DNA of 23,235 nt from the NCBI GenBank assembly GCA_030044775.1, contig JASICF010000068.1, forward strand, positions 1-23,235, written 5' to 3'. Below the pieces are notes generated by a model. The model was given only the letters and a program-made list of their open reading frames with translations. It did not search any database and had not been told where the DNA came from. The first letter of the stretch is position 1; each line of letters opens with the position of its first letter. Origin of the DNA: Candidatus Sulfotelmatobacter sp. (GTDB lineage: Bacteria; Acidobacteriota; Terriglobia; Terriglobales; Acidobacteriaceae). Position numbers and translations under genes: made by a program. Below are positions 22,769-23,235 of the stretch, piece by piece.

Positions 22769-23235
22769 GTGGCTGTCTGTCCAGTGCTCGAAGGACTGTC
22801 CGAAAATAGCTCATGTCTAATGCGTCGCGCCCAAGACGTGCCCGCGTGGTGCCGGGTGCTCCAAGGGAATGAGCAACTCACGGTAGGAGTTTGTCTGCGC
22901 CCGACTCTGTCTGGGACGGAAGCAGGCGAGACTTCTGTTCCGGTACAGGCATTGTTGCTATTCAAGAGTTTCATTGCTCTTGTCCGTTCGGGACCATTCC
23001 CGGATGTACAACGGATCCCGCTCCGCACAGTTGAATTCATCGAGTCGGGCACTCTAATCGGTGAACGCTGGTTCTCAGTCGTTACCTCAGACGGCACCTA
23101 TCGATTTCAATATGCAATCCGCGATGAGGCCTGCGTTCAAATGTTCCTTTACGATTTGCGGCATCGTCTGATGCCTGCTCGAGCTGGTCTCGGTTTAGCG
23201 CAAGGAATCTCCTGCGGAGCACCGCTCGAATTGAA
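22769..23235 (+). CDS. Unknown protein, 3' end cut by the window edge
   Basis: A frame with no stop runs to the last base. I place the start at GTG 22769 because GCGAGG lies seven bases upstream; ATG 22820 has no ribosome site. About 155 residues are visible. The region around ERWFSVVTSDGTYRFQYAI followed by MFLYDLRHRL has alternating strands and then a helix, reminiscent of a bacterial PH-like domain, though this is a weak impression. It follows riboswitch 9 directly and has no other gene between. The antisense frame over the same bases is judged a shadow. The function is unknown and depends on the missing C-terminus. Confidence 0.6.
   Translation, partial: MAVCPVLEGLSENSSCLMRRAQDVPAWCRVLQGNEQLTVGVCLRPTLSGTEAGETSVPVQALLLFKSFIALVRSGPFPDVQRIPLRTVEFIESGTLIGERWFSVVTSDGTYRFQYAIRDEACVQMFLYDLRHRLMPARAGLGLAQGISCGAPLEL

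Noticed and set aside
22687..23097. Minus-strand frame of 136 codons at the right edge
   Set aside because: It is antisense to the open frame that follows riboswitch 9 and shows low-complexity, Ser/Thr/Arg-rich sequence typical of a shadow.

Overview
The window looks like chromosome from an environmental bacterium, most likely an Acidobacteriota member. This rests on moderate GC, a GloVer-repeat protein tail at the left edge, a Gly/Tyr/His-rich secreted protein, and CrcB next to DUF190 proteins; no rRNA or other phylogenetic marker is present. I see no tRNA, rRNA, IS element or CRISPR array.

The main result is that everything from about 1.0 kb to the right edge forms a fluoride-responsive island. 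A recurring intergenic element, first visible as copies of AGGAGTCATCAG, is the fluoride (crcB-motif) riboswitch aptamer. It has a P1 hairpin of the GGTGA...TCACC type, a loop GGAGT that can pair with a distal ACTCC to form the pseudoknot, an AACCGC-like joining segment, and the 3' signature GCTGATGACTCCT. I count nine copies: minus-strand at about 2728, 3291, 13925, 18353, 21968 and 22428, and plus-strand at about 3434, 18607 and 22640. Every transcription unit in the island starts with one, so 18 genes lie downstream of a fluoride sensor.

Layout. (1) 2-184 and 466-909: ordinary secreted proteins outside the island. (2) Riboswitch 1 precedes a DnaB/RecA-fold ATPase (minus). (3) Riboswitch 2 precedes a small CxxC protein (minus). 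(4) Riboswitch 3 precedes the core plus operon: dynamin-like GTPase, CrcB/Fluc fluoride channel, a CxxC/CxxH putative zinc protein, a two-domain DUF190 protein, a single-domain DUF190 protein and a second dynamin-like GTPase. (5) Riboswitch 4 precedes an AAA-type ATPase and two MutS-domain-V-like ATPases (minus). (6) Riboswitch 5 precedes a zinc-ribbon/HEAT protein, an Hsp70-TPR fusion and a UvrD-like helicase (minus). (7) Riboswitch 6 precedes an MFS transporter (plus). (8) Riboswitch 8 precedes a two-TM protein, and riboswitch 7, lying across that gene's stop codon, precedes a third dynamin-like GTPase fused to the same type of putative zinc module found alone in the crcB operon (minus). (9) Riboswitch 9 precedes a gene cut by the right edge (plus).

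How it may work (inference): CrcB exports fluoride, while the other genes may handle damage. Most encoded proteins are nucleotide hydrolases of classes that metal fluorides (AlFx, BeFx, MgFx) are known to trap, plus membrane-acting dynamins and a chaperone. The island may therefore repair or replace fluoride-poisoned NTPase and membrane functions, going well beyond simple export.
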